Source: Acanthochromis polyacanthus | Lineage: Eukaryota; Chordata; Actinopteri; Pomacentridae | Length of the DNA stretch: 64,000 bases | Assembly (NCBI RefSeq): GCF_021347895.1 | Contig: NC_067114.1 | Span: forward strand, 30,170,373-30,234,372 | Direction: 5' to 3' | Part shown: one piece after another, positions 1 through 10,709 of the stretch | How the letters are laid out: the number at the start of each line of letters is the position of its first letter | Numbering within the stretch: the stretch's first letter is position 1 | The notes under the pieces: model-generated | The model's database searches: none | Told to the model about the DNA's origin: nothing | Seen by the model: only the letters and a program-made list of their open reading frames with translations | Program-made: the position numbers and the translations under genes

Positions 1-12
1 ACTCTTATTATT

Positions 13-20
13 TACCCTGT
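13..20 (-). promoter_or_regulatory. miR-10 8mer seed match
   Basis: The minus strand reads ACAGGGTA, complementary to miR-10 nucleotides 2-8 with an A opposite nucleotide 1 (an 8mer site). It lies about 1.84 kb after the hoxb3a stop codon. It counts as a target only if the hoxb3a 3' UTR reaches this far. Confidence 0.5.
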
Positions 21-105
21 GTCGATGATGTGCTAAAATAAGAACATTAAAAATTTCTCTTCCATGTCCTTTCATGTGTTTGTTTGAAGTTGTCAACAGC
101 TGGCG

Positions 106-112
106 TACCCTG
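106..112 (-). promoter_or_regulatory. miR-10 7mer-A1 seed match
   Basis: The minus strand reads CAGGGTA, pairing with miR-10 nucleotides 2-7 plus an A opposite nucleotide 1. It lies 86 bases from the 8mer at 13-20. Confidence 0.4.
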
Positions 113-234
113 CCTGGATGTGTGTCAACCAAAGGAAGCTAGCTTAGCGTTGCTGTGTGGAGGTGTGACCAGCTAGCTTAGACTGATGTGTGTCTGTGGG
201 AGCTAGTGTAGCCTGTGAGCTCGTAGCTTCTTAA

Positions 235-241
235 ACCCTGT
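235..241 (-). promoter_or_regulatory. miR-10 7mer-m8 seed match
   Basis: The minus strand reads ACAGGGT, pairing with miR-10 nucleotides 2-8. It is the third seed match within 230 bases of the distal hoxb3a 3' flank. Confidence 0.45.
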
Positions 242-717
242 TCCAGTGATGGGAGGGGTGTGCTGATGGATGTGTGTGGGGGGGCACAATCTGTGGGGGA
301 TTGTGGGAGATTTTGCCTCCTTCAGAAGCCCTGTGCTGCTGCCACAGACAGCAGACAGTGGGTTAGTAGTGACTGGGTCTGGACGGACAGAGATGGGTGC
401 AGCAGGAGGCAAAAAGAGACAGCAAGGGGGAGACCATCCGGTGGTTTTTATGTGCTCTGTGAAACGGGGGGAACAGAGGAAGATGAGTGCTGCCGGCTCC
501 AGTCATATATTCCTGTTCTCGCTCCCTCTGCCCGGCTGATGGAGAGGCAGAGCCCTCCACATAGCTCAGCTCGGCTGACAACAACATGTGTTGCCTGGAG
601 GGGGAGAGAGCTCAGCGTCATAAATCTAACCACCTCGTTAACTGCCCATTAAAATCTCAACTATTTCATTTACCAGGCGGGATGGCTGTTTGTATATGTG
701 TGTCTTAAGGGGGACAT

Positions 718-723
718 TTTATT
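718..723 (-). terminator. candidate proximal poly(A) signal of hoxb3a
   Basis: A minus-strand AATAAA lies about 1.14 kb after the hoxb3a stop codon. Use of this signal would give a short isoform lacking the three miR-10 matches at 13-241. Confidence 0.35.
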
Positions 724-1859
724 ATCAAAGTATAATTTTAAACCACATACTAGCTCTAACAGAGTCATTATAGGCTTTTTTACTACATGCTATCTGAACT
801 CCTGCTGCAGTTTGCTCCACCCACACAGAGCTGCTTGGAAAAGCCCAGAAATCCTTTTTAGTAACTAAGTATGAATTCTGCAGCCATTTTTCTTTCATTT
901 TAAACTTCTCTTTGTTGTTTATAACAAATATTTTTAATCAAAAGCAGATGACTGTCCTAACATCTGCTGTGCCCAAATCCAGCAGTCTGCAGCTCCGTTT
1001 TCTGATTAACTGTGCCGTATATTATTAGTCTAATGAAAAGTGACTAAACAATGGTGCTGCCAGTATGTCTCTGCACCAGACGAGCCTCCTGACATTTTTG
1101 GGGATGGGTGGGGAGGGTGTCTCCTGGGGGACAGTTGACTGTACACCTCACCTCCCACGCTGACAGTGTGCCTCACTGCCCAGGGACCAGTGAATATGCT
1201 GAGAGAGTGTAAAGAAGTGATGTTAACGGGTTCTTGGACAAGTTGTAGACCTCTGTAGAATGACTCAGGAGTTGTAAAATTAAAGCTACATATCTGCTAT
1301 TGTACTCTAAAACGTAGGAAGTATTGAATGTGTGAGCCAAGTTAAAAACTCTGATAAAAGGCTACACTAGTAAGTGGCTTACAGATTAAGTTCCTTTGCT
1401 GAAGACTATCTTTAATACCTTTAGAAATGTTGGCAACTTCTATTGATTTCAGCACTTTGACACTGCAGAGATTTTCCTTTTATCAGCTTATTGGGCAACA
1501 TGACTGGTTCTGGCCCATCTGTGCTACTTGATACTAGTTGCAACCTGCCTTTTTAAAATGAAATTAGCTGCTCTTCTAAGGTGGCAGGGAAAGCACTGGT
1601 TCTAATCAGATCTGATGCCGCTCTTTATGAAGGCAGTGAGAACAGGGTGGAGCAGCACTGAACACTGACTGTTCCTTTGTGGCTGTAGAGCACCGGACAA
1701 ACCACCGGATGGTTCCTGTCGCTCTGGTTTTGTCTGTCCTGCCGTCCCGTTGCAGCAGTGGAGTCCCCACGTGTTAGTTAGTCTGTTAGTGAGTCAGGTC
1801 GTGTTACTTGTTGTGTGTCGTCTTCACTATTTCCTACGTTGTCATTTGTTCCAAACCTG

Positions 1860-2728
1860 CTACAGGTGAGTGAGCTTGGGTGCTTCCTGGATTCTGCCCT
1901 GAGTCGAGGTGTGGTGCGCCGACAGCTCGGTGTACGTTGGGTGTGTGGGTGGGTCACAGGGGCCCGGGGGGCCCCCTCCACCCACATGGTGCTGGTTGGC
2001 GGCCGACATGGGCCCTGCGCCATTGTAGTCCATGGTTTGGTGGTGAGGAGGCGTGGGGCCGAGGTGGTTTAGCCCGTACATGGAGGGCCCCGAGCCAGGC
2101 ATGGGTTCCACATAGCTGCCGCCCCCCACGTACACTGGACTGGCCTGCATGTTGGTGGGAGTCCCATAGCCAGCGCTGTTGGCCTGCACTAGGCTGTGGT
2201 GGGGATGGGGGTCACCATAGTCTGGGTCTGGGGCGCCATACTTCTGCTGGGGGGGGCAGCCCTTCATGGGGACGTTGGAATAGGCAGTGGACATGGAGTA
2301 AGACACTCCTTGGTGGGGCTTGCCAAAGGATGGCGGAGACGGGGCGTCGTAGCCGGGGGCCCCTCCTCCACCTCCCCCCATGGGGTGCATGGAGTTGAGG
2401 AAGCTGGCGGAAGACTGCATGGGCAGAGGAGGGGAGCCCGTCGGTGAGGGCCCTCCAGAGCTGGAGCTCAGGCCCTTGGACTTCTGGTCCTTCTTGTACT
2501 TCATGCGTCGGTTCTGGAACCAGATCTTGATCTGGCGTTCGGACAGATTGAGCAGGTTGGCCATCTCCACGCGCCGCGGTCGGCACAGGTACCGGTTGAA
2601 GTGGAACTCCTTCTCCAGCTCCACCAGCTGGGCGCTGGTGTACGCCGTACGGGCCCGTTTAGAAGACGCCGACGAGCCTCCGGTAGGACTCTTCTCCCCG
2701 CTACTACCACTCTCAGCTCCTCCTGATG
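1860..2728 (-). CDS. hoxb3a: hoxb3a coding exon 2 (homeodomain and C-terminal domain)
   Basis: This exon encodes residues 193-481 of a Hox3 transcription factor. The homeodomain is residues 215-274 (about 2484-2663), with [10 protein letters not shown] in helix 3, giving W48, F49, Q50, N51 and R53; YKK follows as in Hox3. The long proline/glycine-rich tail ends in [11 protein letters not shown], the conserved Hox3 C-terminus, and has PVYVGGGSY and MYGLNHL blocks as in HOXB3. The acceptor is CCTGCAG at 2729-2735, phase 1, joining a G from exon 1 to give alanine 193. The 289-residue exon is intact, without frameshift or missing contact residues. It acts in the nucleus with PBX/MEIS partners in hindbrain and anterior trunk patterning. 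Hoxb3 rather than Hoxa3 or Hoxd3 is inferred from the tail and from hoxb4a and hoxb5a upstream. Confidence 0.96.
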
Positions 2729-3693
2729 CTGCAGGGAGGAGAACAAGCATTAAACTAAGAAAAATAAATGGAAAATATAATTCTAAATTCTAGTAGGTAC
2801 GGAGAATAAAAAGAAAAACTGTGAGTAGAGACATGAGGGCACATCCTCCAGAAAGTCCCTCCAGAAAATTAAGAGATTGAAATTGGGAGAAATGTACAAA
2901 AAAAGAAGAAAACTGTGGATATTAAAAAAGGAGGATATCGTAAGAAACAGGTAAAAAAAAAGAGCAAATGAAAATTGAGAGAGCAAGAAAGGTAGAGAAT
3001 AACCCAATCAGGCTGCATGCTGGAGGAAATTGAAAGCATTCAAGTTGTTAATAAAGCAGAGGGGGTCCAGGCAGGCCGGCTGAATTATCCCCTGATATTA
3101 GTTGTCAACACTTCATAACAGTGGCAGTTATTAAGAGACGGAGGCCCTGGTGCTGGCCGAGGGCAGCAAAATTGCATCTTGGCTGGAAAGACAAACCCCC
3201 CCACAGCAACGGCAGCTGCAGCACCAGGACTGAGGCTGACCTGCTCCCACTGCAGTCAGCTCGCCAAGAAAACTTAAACTTCTCTCCACATTTATGTCAG
3301 AGTAACACTGAGTCCTAAAAGAAGCAGAAATCTGCCCAGAGACACTCAGCAGGAAGGAGGCTAAAGGCATTCTCCTGCTGATGAGGATGAGGCGTGTTAA
3401 AAGGCTTTAATCACTTTGATTTGACTGATTTGTTTGTTGCTGATGTTGGGTGAATGTCATGAACTTTTAACACCTGCTACATATCGGCTCATTGTTCGTC
3501 ACTCTTAGTGATTACAAGCCATAAATGTAGAGATTATTTCAGAAATTATAGCTTGCTCTCTCAGCAGGAACAATTTAGTTTTCAGGCCTAAAACTCCACC
3601 AGCTACTTACAAGACAGGTTAAAGTCAATTACACCGGCTGATAAATGTGACATAAGAGCTCAAATACCCCAAAATACAAGCCACAATTAACAC

Positions 3694-3923
3694 TAGAGCT
3701 GCAACCAATGATTATTTCTATTTTTGATAAATCTGTCAGTCATTTTCTTGAATAATTGATCAGTTGTTTGGACTATGAAACATCAGTAATGGTAAAAAGA
3801 GTAATAGAATAGAAGTACAGAAGAGTAAAGAAGCCAGAAAATATTACATTTAAGAAAGTGGAGTCAGGGAAAGTTGACTAATCAATTATCAACAGTTGAT
3901 TGATTAATCAGCTTCCAGCTCTA
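3694..3923. mobile_element. MITE-like element with TAGAGCTG terminal inverted repeats
   Basis: The element starts TAGAGCTGCAACCAATGATT and ends in the inverse terminus CAGCTCTA, with subterminal GATTAATCA. The interior contains a weak palindrome of ATCAATTATC-type repeats and the phrase AGAGTAAAGAAGCCAG. I recognise this as a short nonautonomous DNA element of a type common in fish genomes; the name is not certain. It has no coding capacity, and I could not confirm a target-site duplication. Confidence 0.6.
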
Positions 3924-5867
3924 TTTAACCATCATGTTACTCCTAGTTATCCTGCATCCTTCTGTCACTTCTACCTAGAAGTTGTAAAGTTTTTCTTTGC
4001 ATGAAGCTTCTTATCATTTCCCTAAAGGCCATAATTCTGGTAAACCTCAAATAAATCAGATAAATACAGAGTTTCAGTGTGTTCAGGTGAAAACAGAAGT
4101 TAATCTTATTCTAAACTTATTCTGACCTCTTTCACACATGTACCTTACTGACAAAATGAAAAGAAAAAATGACTGTTTTGCAAGTTAAATCACAAAAGTC
4201 ATAATTTAGACAACCTTTGAAGGAAAGGAGTCTTTTTCCTTGTCTTCCATCTTTGTTTAACAGAGCAGCGGCCATAGTTAAAAGGACAATTCTTGGATAT
4301 TCAGAACATAACAAAATCTGTCAGTGTAGTGTTGTTCTCCAACTAAATGTTAAGTCCTTAGAAGAGAGATATTGGTGAAGCATGAATGTTGTGCAGTGAG
4401 GTTGTAAACAAGCTGGCGGTAAAGCAGATAATCTGCGTTCTCCGGCCAGTTTATCAGATCGGCCTGAATGAAACTAAAGCACACCTGTAGTTAGTCCCAC
4501 CTGAACCTGAAGGTTATAATATTCAGGTAAAAAGGTGAAGCAAGAAACCTGCCGTCAAACTGTGAGGGATATTGTTTTTAACAGTCTCATTGTTCTCCTT
4601 ACTTTCCATATAAATCTGACTAACCTGGCTGCTTGTTTACAGCTTATTTGTTGCTGTGTTTTGAGCTCACAGCGGTTATTTTGGTAGATAGCAGGTTATT
4701 GTAAGGACAGCCAATGGACAGAGCTGTATGAGTAAAATTGGGTTCGCAATGCCTCATTTGAACCCAGTAACTAAACAGCTAACATGCATGGTGGTTGTTT
4801 TCCTGCTAACTTAAACAGCAACTCGTGATACTGTGGTAGCTCTGAGCTGCTTTTCCATCCTGGTTTTATTTTCTACTGATCTAGTGTCTCTGTAAGCATG
4901 CAGGAAGCTGCTGTTGTGAGCAAGTTGCTATGAGCTAATGTGCATGCTTGCTATGTGTTCATGCTAATAATAGCAGATGCCGTACAGTTCAAAGAAAGCA
5001 GTGTGATCCCATCTCTGTCTGCGCGCTGTAAACAGTTGGTTCCAGTGTTTATTTCTATGGGCAGAGACAGAACTAACCACTGTCGTCTCTCTTCTGAATG
5101 ATCGTTTCCAATGCCATCAATAAACAGCCTAATCTCCTCTCAGCTCTTTGTCTGGTCAGCTCAAAGCTTTCTGAATATGAATGTCAGGCTCATATTCATT
5201 ATGGCACAACATATTTTTCCTCATTGATAACTACCAATTCAAATAGCATATCTGTCTGCCTCGATGACTGTGTTCTTAGCCTGCTATCAGACATGCAGAT
5301 GATATTCAGATTTATCATCCAGCTGCAGTTTTTTTCTTCCCATTTGCTAATATCTTTCATTTCAAATGTCTCCTCGTCATTCTCTCTCTCTCTCTCTCTG
5401 AAAATCTATTCATCTGTTATCGTACATGACATTTAAATTCGCTCTGTTAATATCTTCCTACTTGCAGAGGCTTTCTGAGGAGGTGTGGAGATGTAGAGGA
5501 GAGAGAGCAGAGCCACCAGGAGGAGGAGGAGGATGTTCAGGGTGAGGAGGAGGAGAAGGTAAATGAATGACAGAAGGTGCACTCTGCAGCTTTTTACCAT
5601 CTGGTTAGCAAACGCTGCTGTTACTGTAATGAACTGCTCACTGCTCAGTCGTCATTATTAGAGTCTGCTAAAAAAGTACCATTAATGTTTAAGTATCAAG
5701 TCTTTTTGTTCTTTTAGTCAATGTTCGACGCTGATTCCTATGATCTCCAGATATCGAGTTCTCTGTTCTTCCAACCTGTGCTGAACTGATAACTATAATA
5801 CTTTTCTGTTTTGTTTTAGATGGCATACAATGGCAGTTTGTAGTTTTATTTATGGTTCATGATGGAG

Positions 5868-6058
5868 CTACACTACCAGTCACCTTCTCATTCAGTGCTT
5901 TTTATTTATTTGCATTATTTTCTTAATTGTAGATTAATACTGAAAATTAACACTTTTTTGTTTACAACATAATTTCATATGTGTTCTTTTATAGTTTTCA
6001 TATCTTCAGTGGAATGTATAAGTTAATTAAATAAAGGCCACTGAATGAGAAGGTGTGA
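5868..6058. mobile_element. Tc1/mariner-like MITE with 17-bp inverted termini
   Basis: CACCTTCTCATTCAGTG at 5881-5897 is repeated exactly inverted at 6039-6055. It is preceded by ACACTACCAGT, a phrase found at termini of fish Tc1-like elements. The interior is AT-rich with TTGTAGATTAATACTGAA. The total length of about 190 bp and lack of an ORF indicate a nonautonomous, internally deleted copy. Confidence 0.6.
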
Positions 6059-6399
6059 GCGGTCGTCTTCACAGACAGCAGTTTTTCCGTCCACTCGGTT
6101 CTCCTGTGCACTTCTGCTTCCTTCAACACAAGTTTCCTGATACAATCTGTGAAAATAATTTCCAGTACCAGACTCTGTAGGCATGATAGTACCGAACTTG
6201 GCAGCCTCGCCCTTGATTCCAGGAAATCACTACAAAACATAATAAACCGTTCCATCGCGTTGACTCTAAATCCATAAGCTGCTCTTTCTGCACTTCTGTA
6301 TGTGTACAGTTTCAATGAAAGAAGACAGAATGAATTAGCTTTGTCACCTTATAGGTGCTGGGAACTACTACTTTTCAACTTTTTCTGTTTTTTGCTGTA

Positions 6400-6530
6400 G
6401 ACAGAAGCAGGCTAACTGTTTCCTCCTGCTTCCAGTTTATGCTAAGCTAAGCTAATATCCTCTTGACTTCTGCTCTGCAGTTCACACGATAGCAGTATTA
6501 CTGTAACTCCTAAAAAGGAAGTGAAGTCCT
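6400..6530. repeat. probable dispersed fish repeat fragment
   Basis: The block contains TTTATGCTAAGCTAAGCTAA after CTGCTTCCAG, a phrase I associate with an abundant interspersed repeat in fish transcripts and introns. No terminal structure is visible, so the borders are approximate. Confidence 0.35.
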
Positions 6531-6724
6531 GTTTTTAGGCTGCGTTTTTGTTCTTAATTTGTTGCATCCAAACATCCATGCTTAATTCATACACATCACA
6601 CACTACCTGACTCTCCTTTCTTGTGTGCATTTGAATTTTCTTTGCTATTAAAAATATACATTTCTTCCTTCTTTTTACAAATTTACTTGCAAGGTTTTCA
6701 GTATTTGTCAGACAGCCCTGCCTC

Positions 6725-6737
6725 TGACCTTTGACCA
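6725..6737. promoter_or_regulatory. DR1 nuclear-receptor-like site
   Basis: TGACCT-T-TGACCA is a direct repeat of two receptor half-sites with one spacer base, as bound by RXR heterodimers, HNF4 or COUP-TF. It lies inside the hoxb3a intron near its 5' end. Function is unproven. Confidence 0.3.
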
Positions 6738-7273
6738 ATTTTATACCAAAACTACGGAATGGAAATCAACCCTACTGATGGTCTATAATTAGTCAAAAGA
6801 CTGAAATGAAATAACTCGTGAAGTGGTTTTGATTTTAGGTAAATACTTTTCTGTCTTCACAACAATGCTGAATGCCTCAGTGAATGCAGCTCAGCAGACA
6901 CACTAGTTCAATAACAGCCATATTGGATACAGAAAACTGACGTACCACATGCAGAACAATCAAACCCAGCCTGTAGCTGCCTGTGCTCTCTTCCCTCTCT
7001 GAACTAGTGCCTGTGGAAAACTGTTTTGCCATAATAGCCTAAAAACAGCCTTTTCCATCCTCTGGGGACTGGGCCTGGAAAGAGGATGTTGATAAGAGAG
7101 GTGAGGAAAGAGGGATGTGGTGATGAGAAGGAGAAGGCGGGATAATAGGAACAAAGACGCTAATGAGGAGGAAGAGGATGGAGGAGGAAGAGGATGGATG
7201 GCTGAGGACCAGAGGGATAGAGGGCTATGGAGGGGACAGACAGAGGGACAGAGACAGGTGTAGTCTAACACAC

Positions 7274-7850
7274 CGTTGCCAGAGTTGTTGCTGGGTGAAC
7301 AGTTTTTCTGCTTTGTCGCCTGCCGACACTCCTTCATCCAGGGGAAGATCTGCTTGGCCAGGGCTGGGTTGGGCGGCAGTGAGGAGGAGGATGATGTCGA
7401 GGACGATGTGGAGGAGGAAGAATTGGAGGACTTATTGGGGCCTGATTTGGAGACTGAGGAGGCCCCAGCACTGCCACCCGGCTGCTGAGCCCCGGTATTA
7501 CCGTTAGTGGGGTTGGGGGGCAGTGGAGGGGACACCTGGGAGCCGGGGTGGTGCTCAGGGGGCAGGCTGGGCCGCATGCAGCTGCCGTTCAGCTCCTTGG
7601 TCTTGGCTAGCTGCTGCTGCTGGTGGCCTCCGCTACTGCCCAGAGACTGTAAGGAGCAGGCGGAGCGCTGGTACGAATCCACGTCCAGATGGGTGGCCGA
7701 CTGGAAGGCCGGCTGGTGGTGGGACACTGGGACCGGGGCATCGTAGCCCCCAAAGCCGTTGGCGGCCGCCGCTGCCGCCCCCTGCACCTGGTAGGACGAG
7801 TAGCCACCGAAGAGCGTCGAGGAGTTGTCGTAGTAGGTTGTCTTCTGCAT
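7274..7850 (-). CDS. hoxb3a: hoxb3a coding exon 1 (N-terminus and hexapeptide)
   Basis: This exon encodes residues 1-192 of hoxb3a. The start is the ATG at 7848-7850 because MQKTTYYDNS is the conserved Hox3 N-terminus; an in-frame ATG 32 codons upstream (7946) gives an unconserved extension. Visible parts are an Ala6 tract (25-30), a QQQQ tract near 77-80, a proline-rich stretch (98-113), a serine-rich low-complexity tract (141-157) and the PBX-binding hexapeptide IFPWMK (168-173). The donor is ACG|GTGTGT, phase 1, in register with the exon 2 acceptor, giving a 481-residue protein, somewhat longer than human HOXB3 because of these low-complexity stretches. The ORF reading on past the donor to 6960 is intronic read-through. 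Confidence 0.95.
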
Positions 7851-7965
7851 TTCTGAGAGAAGTGGCTGCTTGTGCTCCGGTCCTTGTTGAGAGCCACGGC
7901 CGGAAGACCATTTGGTACCGGGGGTCACGTGACGGTGTCTCTCCAACGTTCCCCTGCAGTCTGAC
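7851..7965 (-). other. hoxb3a: hoxb3a 5' leader with candidate splice acceptor
   Basis: The sequence just upstream of the ATG contains a palindromic E-box TCACGTGA (7925-7932). A good acceptor, CTAACCTCTCAG, precedes 7965 and follows a pyrimidine-rich run (about 7975-8025); a second possible AG precedes 7953. This suggests a 5' UTR intron joining an upstream noncoding exon, with the donor at 10710 the nearest strong candidate. The splice is inference. Confidence 0.45.
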
Positions 7966-8539
7966 CTGAGAGGTTAGCGGAGACAGAATGAAGAAATGAG
8001 AGAGATAAATCCATCTTCCTGCAGTGAAAGGCGCCATGACATGAATAGAAACCGCTGCTTTTCTTTCCTCACCCCTCCACCCTCACCCTCCTCCCCTCAG
8101 TGCACAGCCTGCAGATGCTCCGGTGGAGGGGGCACGAGGAGGGCAAACTGTTCCCTCTGCGCGCACAAACATGCACACGCACACAAAGCATGCTCACTTA
8201 TTAATTCTATATCTTCATATAAATGTTACCTTAATTCAAACAGCAGCAATTATCCTCACTATTATAATTATATATCAATAAATAGAAACCTGGTGGTTTA
8301 CTGTAGTTGTATTATTTATTAGATTTTATTATTATTATCATTATTGTGTTATTTATTGTCAGTATTTAGCATTTAATCCAAGGATGGATTGTTTCGCTTC
8401 AGAATTTAGGCATTAAAATGAAATTAAACGTCATATTATTTCAGGTTTATTATTTTTAAACGTTCTTCTAATAAAGCATTATTCCATGCTGTGTGCTGTT
8501 ATTGAAGCTGACATTTTGTTGTGTAACGGCGGCAGTAGA

Positions 8540-8562
8540 TGTGTGTGTGTGTGTGTGTGTGT
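8540..8562. repeat. (TG)n microsatellite
   Basis: An uninterrupted TG dinucleotide run of about 23 bp. Confidence 0.9.
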
Positions 8563-8841
8563 TTTCCTTTGTGACTGATGTAGGTAGCCTACTTCTGTCA
8601 ACCTTTTGCTTTCCACGTGTGATTTAGTGTTTTCCTCCTGTTACCTCACTCTTCCTCACGATGGCTGCTGCTGAATAACGGGACATTTTTTTTTGCTTCA
8701 CTGTATTTTTTTATTCTTTATTTTTAACTGGGGTTAATGCATATTATTGCACGGTGGTAAAATTTGCAGATTTTCTGAACGGAGTCCGAATTAAGAAATA
8801 AACAAAACGCGCGCTGTTAATGGAGGTCTGTCAAAGTGGCG

Positions 8842-8858
8842 AGGTGAAATGCAGGCTA
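8842..8858. promoter_or_regulatory. degenerate DR5-like site
   Basis: AGGTGA-AATGC-AGGCTA has the RARE spacing with a good first half-site and a second half-site differing at two positions. A TATAAATCA follows, similar to HOX/PBX-type sites. It is about 1 kb upstream of the hoxb3a start codon. Weak on its own. Confidence 0.25.
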
Positions 8859-10583
8859 TAAATCACACCTCCATGTGTGACTTGTTGGAAATATTCTGCA
8901 TTTTATTTTTGTTAATATTAAGGGATCAACATAGAGTGGGAAAAATAATAATTACGCACAAAACTCGAGACGAATCATAGATGGATGGAAAGAAAGGAAA
9001 GAAATGCAGGAAGAAGCTTCACGACTCAGTGATCCATTAGAGTGCTCTATCGTGGCCCCTTCAGGGGACCAGAGAGGAAAAACTAAGCCCCCACGGACTG
9101 CCTGTTCTGGGGTGGGCCTGTGGCTGGAGAGCACCTGGCATTCACTCTGCTCCGGAGATAAAAACGTCTAAAAGCTGCTGCAGTTCAGCCAAACTTAAAC
9201 TGCTGCCGAGAATTGATTTTTTTGTGTTAAAATCAGAGCCACGCAGTTATCACGTAGCTGCCACTTCTGCTCCGTTAATGTCGTGAAATTAGAGCTCCGT
9301 TGTGATTTTTTTTTGTGGTCGAGTTCGTTGAAGAGAAATGTAGAAAAAATATTAAACAACAAAAAAAGGAAGAGATATCAGCCCTGAGGCACAAAACACT
9401 GAGAATAATGTGAAAACATGTCGTCTTTCGTTTCTAATCACATTTAAAACGCCTATAACACGTGCAAGAATACATTTTATGCATAAAAATAATAATAAAA
9501 ATGCAGTCTCTATTCGTGGATGTTGATATATTTTTTAAAAGCTACGAACGAGGCATTTGTTTTCTGCAGACAGACAGCAAATAAATTAATTTTCAGCAGT
9601 TCCACTATGAATTATTTTGCTAAAAATAATAAAATATCCTCCTTTAAACCTCTTTTAAATGTATCACCATATATGTTTGTGCTTCAGATCAGACAGAGCA
9701 GCTTTACTCCAGCTCTCAGCACGTCACACATGTCAGCCATTTATCTTTCTGCTAGACAAGCTGGAATCCTAATTATTTACTCTGAGGAATAGTCCCGAGG
9801 AGAGAGAGAGGGAGAGAGGCCGTGGCAGTGGGTGTAGGAGGAATATGTTATTAAATCATATCGCTGTTTGGCCATTAAACGGGACACGTAATGTCTGTGC
9901 CCCTGGCATGTAGGGCTGCAGCTTAATACAATCACCAACTTTAGACGCCTCCCTGAATAATCCACTTCCACTGACAGAGAAACAGCCACCCAAACAACAA
10001 CAACAGAGAGGGAGAGGTCGGCCTTGGTGTCCAGTGTCTGGATTTTATCCCGGGATATAACATTACAAATGGCGCCTGCCATGAAGAGCTATGCAGGCAG
10101 AGAGACAGAGAGAGAATGCATTAACTTGGACAATCCACGTATTCCTTATCCCATTAACACAAAGAGAAAGAGGGAAAGAGAGAGGGGTAATTATACAGAG
10201 CCGAGAGCAGAAACAATAAAGGACTGATCACTGCTGTGGCTGCTATCTCCACTGTGGCCTCAATTCAGCCTGAAATCACCAAATTATAGAATAAAAACAA
10301 AAAAACACCCTCAATCTAAACGTTTGAGGATTAAAATAGTGAGGATTAAAATAAATGTCACGTATTGGCAAATTGATAAAAGGGAAGCCCGTGGGAGCAG
10401 AGGAAAAAACACGAGAGGGAGAAGTGGATGATCCATAACAGGAACGGTCGGCCATTGCTTAGTAAATAAATAGAGGATGGACAGAAGAGAGGAAAGAGGA
10501 CAGGAAGAGGACAGAGATGGACGGCAGGGAGAAGGGGAAGGGGGGCGGCTGGTGGCGGGTAGCTACGGCAGCTTAAAGCGTCG

Positions 10584-10600
10584 TGAACTCTTCTTGAACC
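10584..10600 (-). promoter_or_regulatory. perfect DR5 retinoic acid response element
   Basis: The minus strand reads GGTTCA-AGAAG-AGTTCA, two consensus RGKTCA half-sites in direct repeat with a 5-bp spacer, the classic RAR/RXR element of Hox genes. It lies 2.7 kb upstream of the hoxb3a start codon and 110 bp downstream of the candidate exon donor at 10710, so it may sit in the first intron. A CCATAAATCA motif follows on the plus strand at about 10619-10628. Confidence 0.75.
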
Positions 10601-10709
10601 GGGATTCGAGTCATACGGGCCATAAATCACTGAGCCGTTCACAAACACCGCATGTATCTCCGGTTTGTTGTCCGCCGGCTGGCCCTGCGCCGGTGAGCTG
10701 GCTCCTTAC

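Larger units (their letters stand above)
1..1859 (-). other. hoxb3a: hoxb3a 3' flank and probable 3' UTR
   Basis: This stretch lies directly downstream of the hoxb3a stop codon and has no credible coding sequence; the ORFs here are short and unlike any family I know. A canonical minus-strand AATAAA lies at 718-723. Three miR-10 seed matches lie within the first 241 bases, on the sense strand of hoxb3a, suggesting that a long 3' UTR isoform runs at least to the window edge. The UTR extent is inference; only the stop codon and the short motifs are seen directly. Confidence 0.55.
2729..7273 (-). other. hoxb3a: hoxb3a intron
   Basis: The intron runs between the donor ACG|GTGTGT at 7272-7273 and the acceptor CCTGCAG ending at 2729. 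At 4.5 kb it is long for a homeobox intron between hexapeptide and homeodomain. It holds two MITE-like elements (3694-3923 and about 5868-6058), a repeat-like block at 6400-6530 and a DR1 nuclear-receptor-like site at 6725-6737. I see no coding sequence in it. Confidence 0.85.
7966..10583. other. hoxb3a upstream region, no gene seen
   Basis: I see no coding sequence. The region is AT-rich, with a TG dinucleotide run at about 8540-8562, a DR5-like degenerate site at 8842-8858 followed by a TATAAATCA motif, and TAAT-rich stretches. It would be the first intron if the exon ending at 10710 splices to 7965. Confidence 0.5.

Noticed and set aside
260..652. A 130-codon plus-strand ORF near the window start
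   Set aside because: No domain, no supporting splice or promoter signal, and it lies antisense to the hoxb3a 3' flank.
2380..2793. Plus-strand ORFs opposite the hoxb3a homeobox exon
   Set aside because: Reverse-strand shadow of a GC-rich coding exon. Similar shadows lie opposite hoxb4a (42442-42726, 44295-44786) and hoxb5a (63462-63805).
6960..7273. Reading-frame continuation of hoxb3a exon 1 past the donor
   Set aside because: The residues after NNSGN are not Hox3-like, and the phase-1 donor at 7273 matches the exon 2 acceptor, so this is intron.
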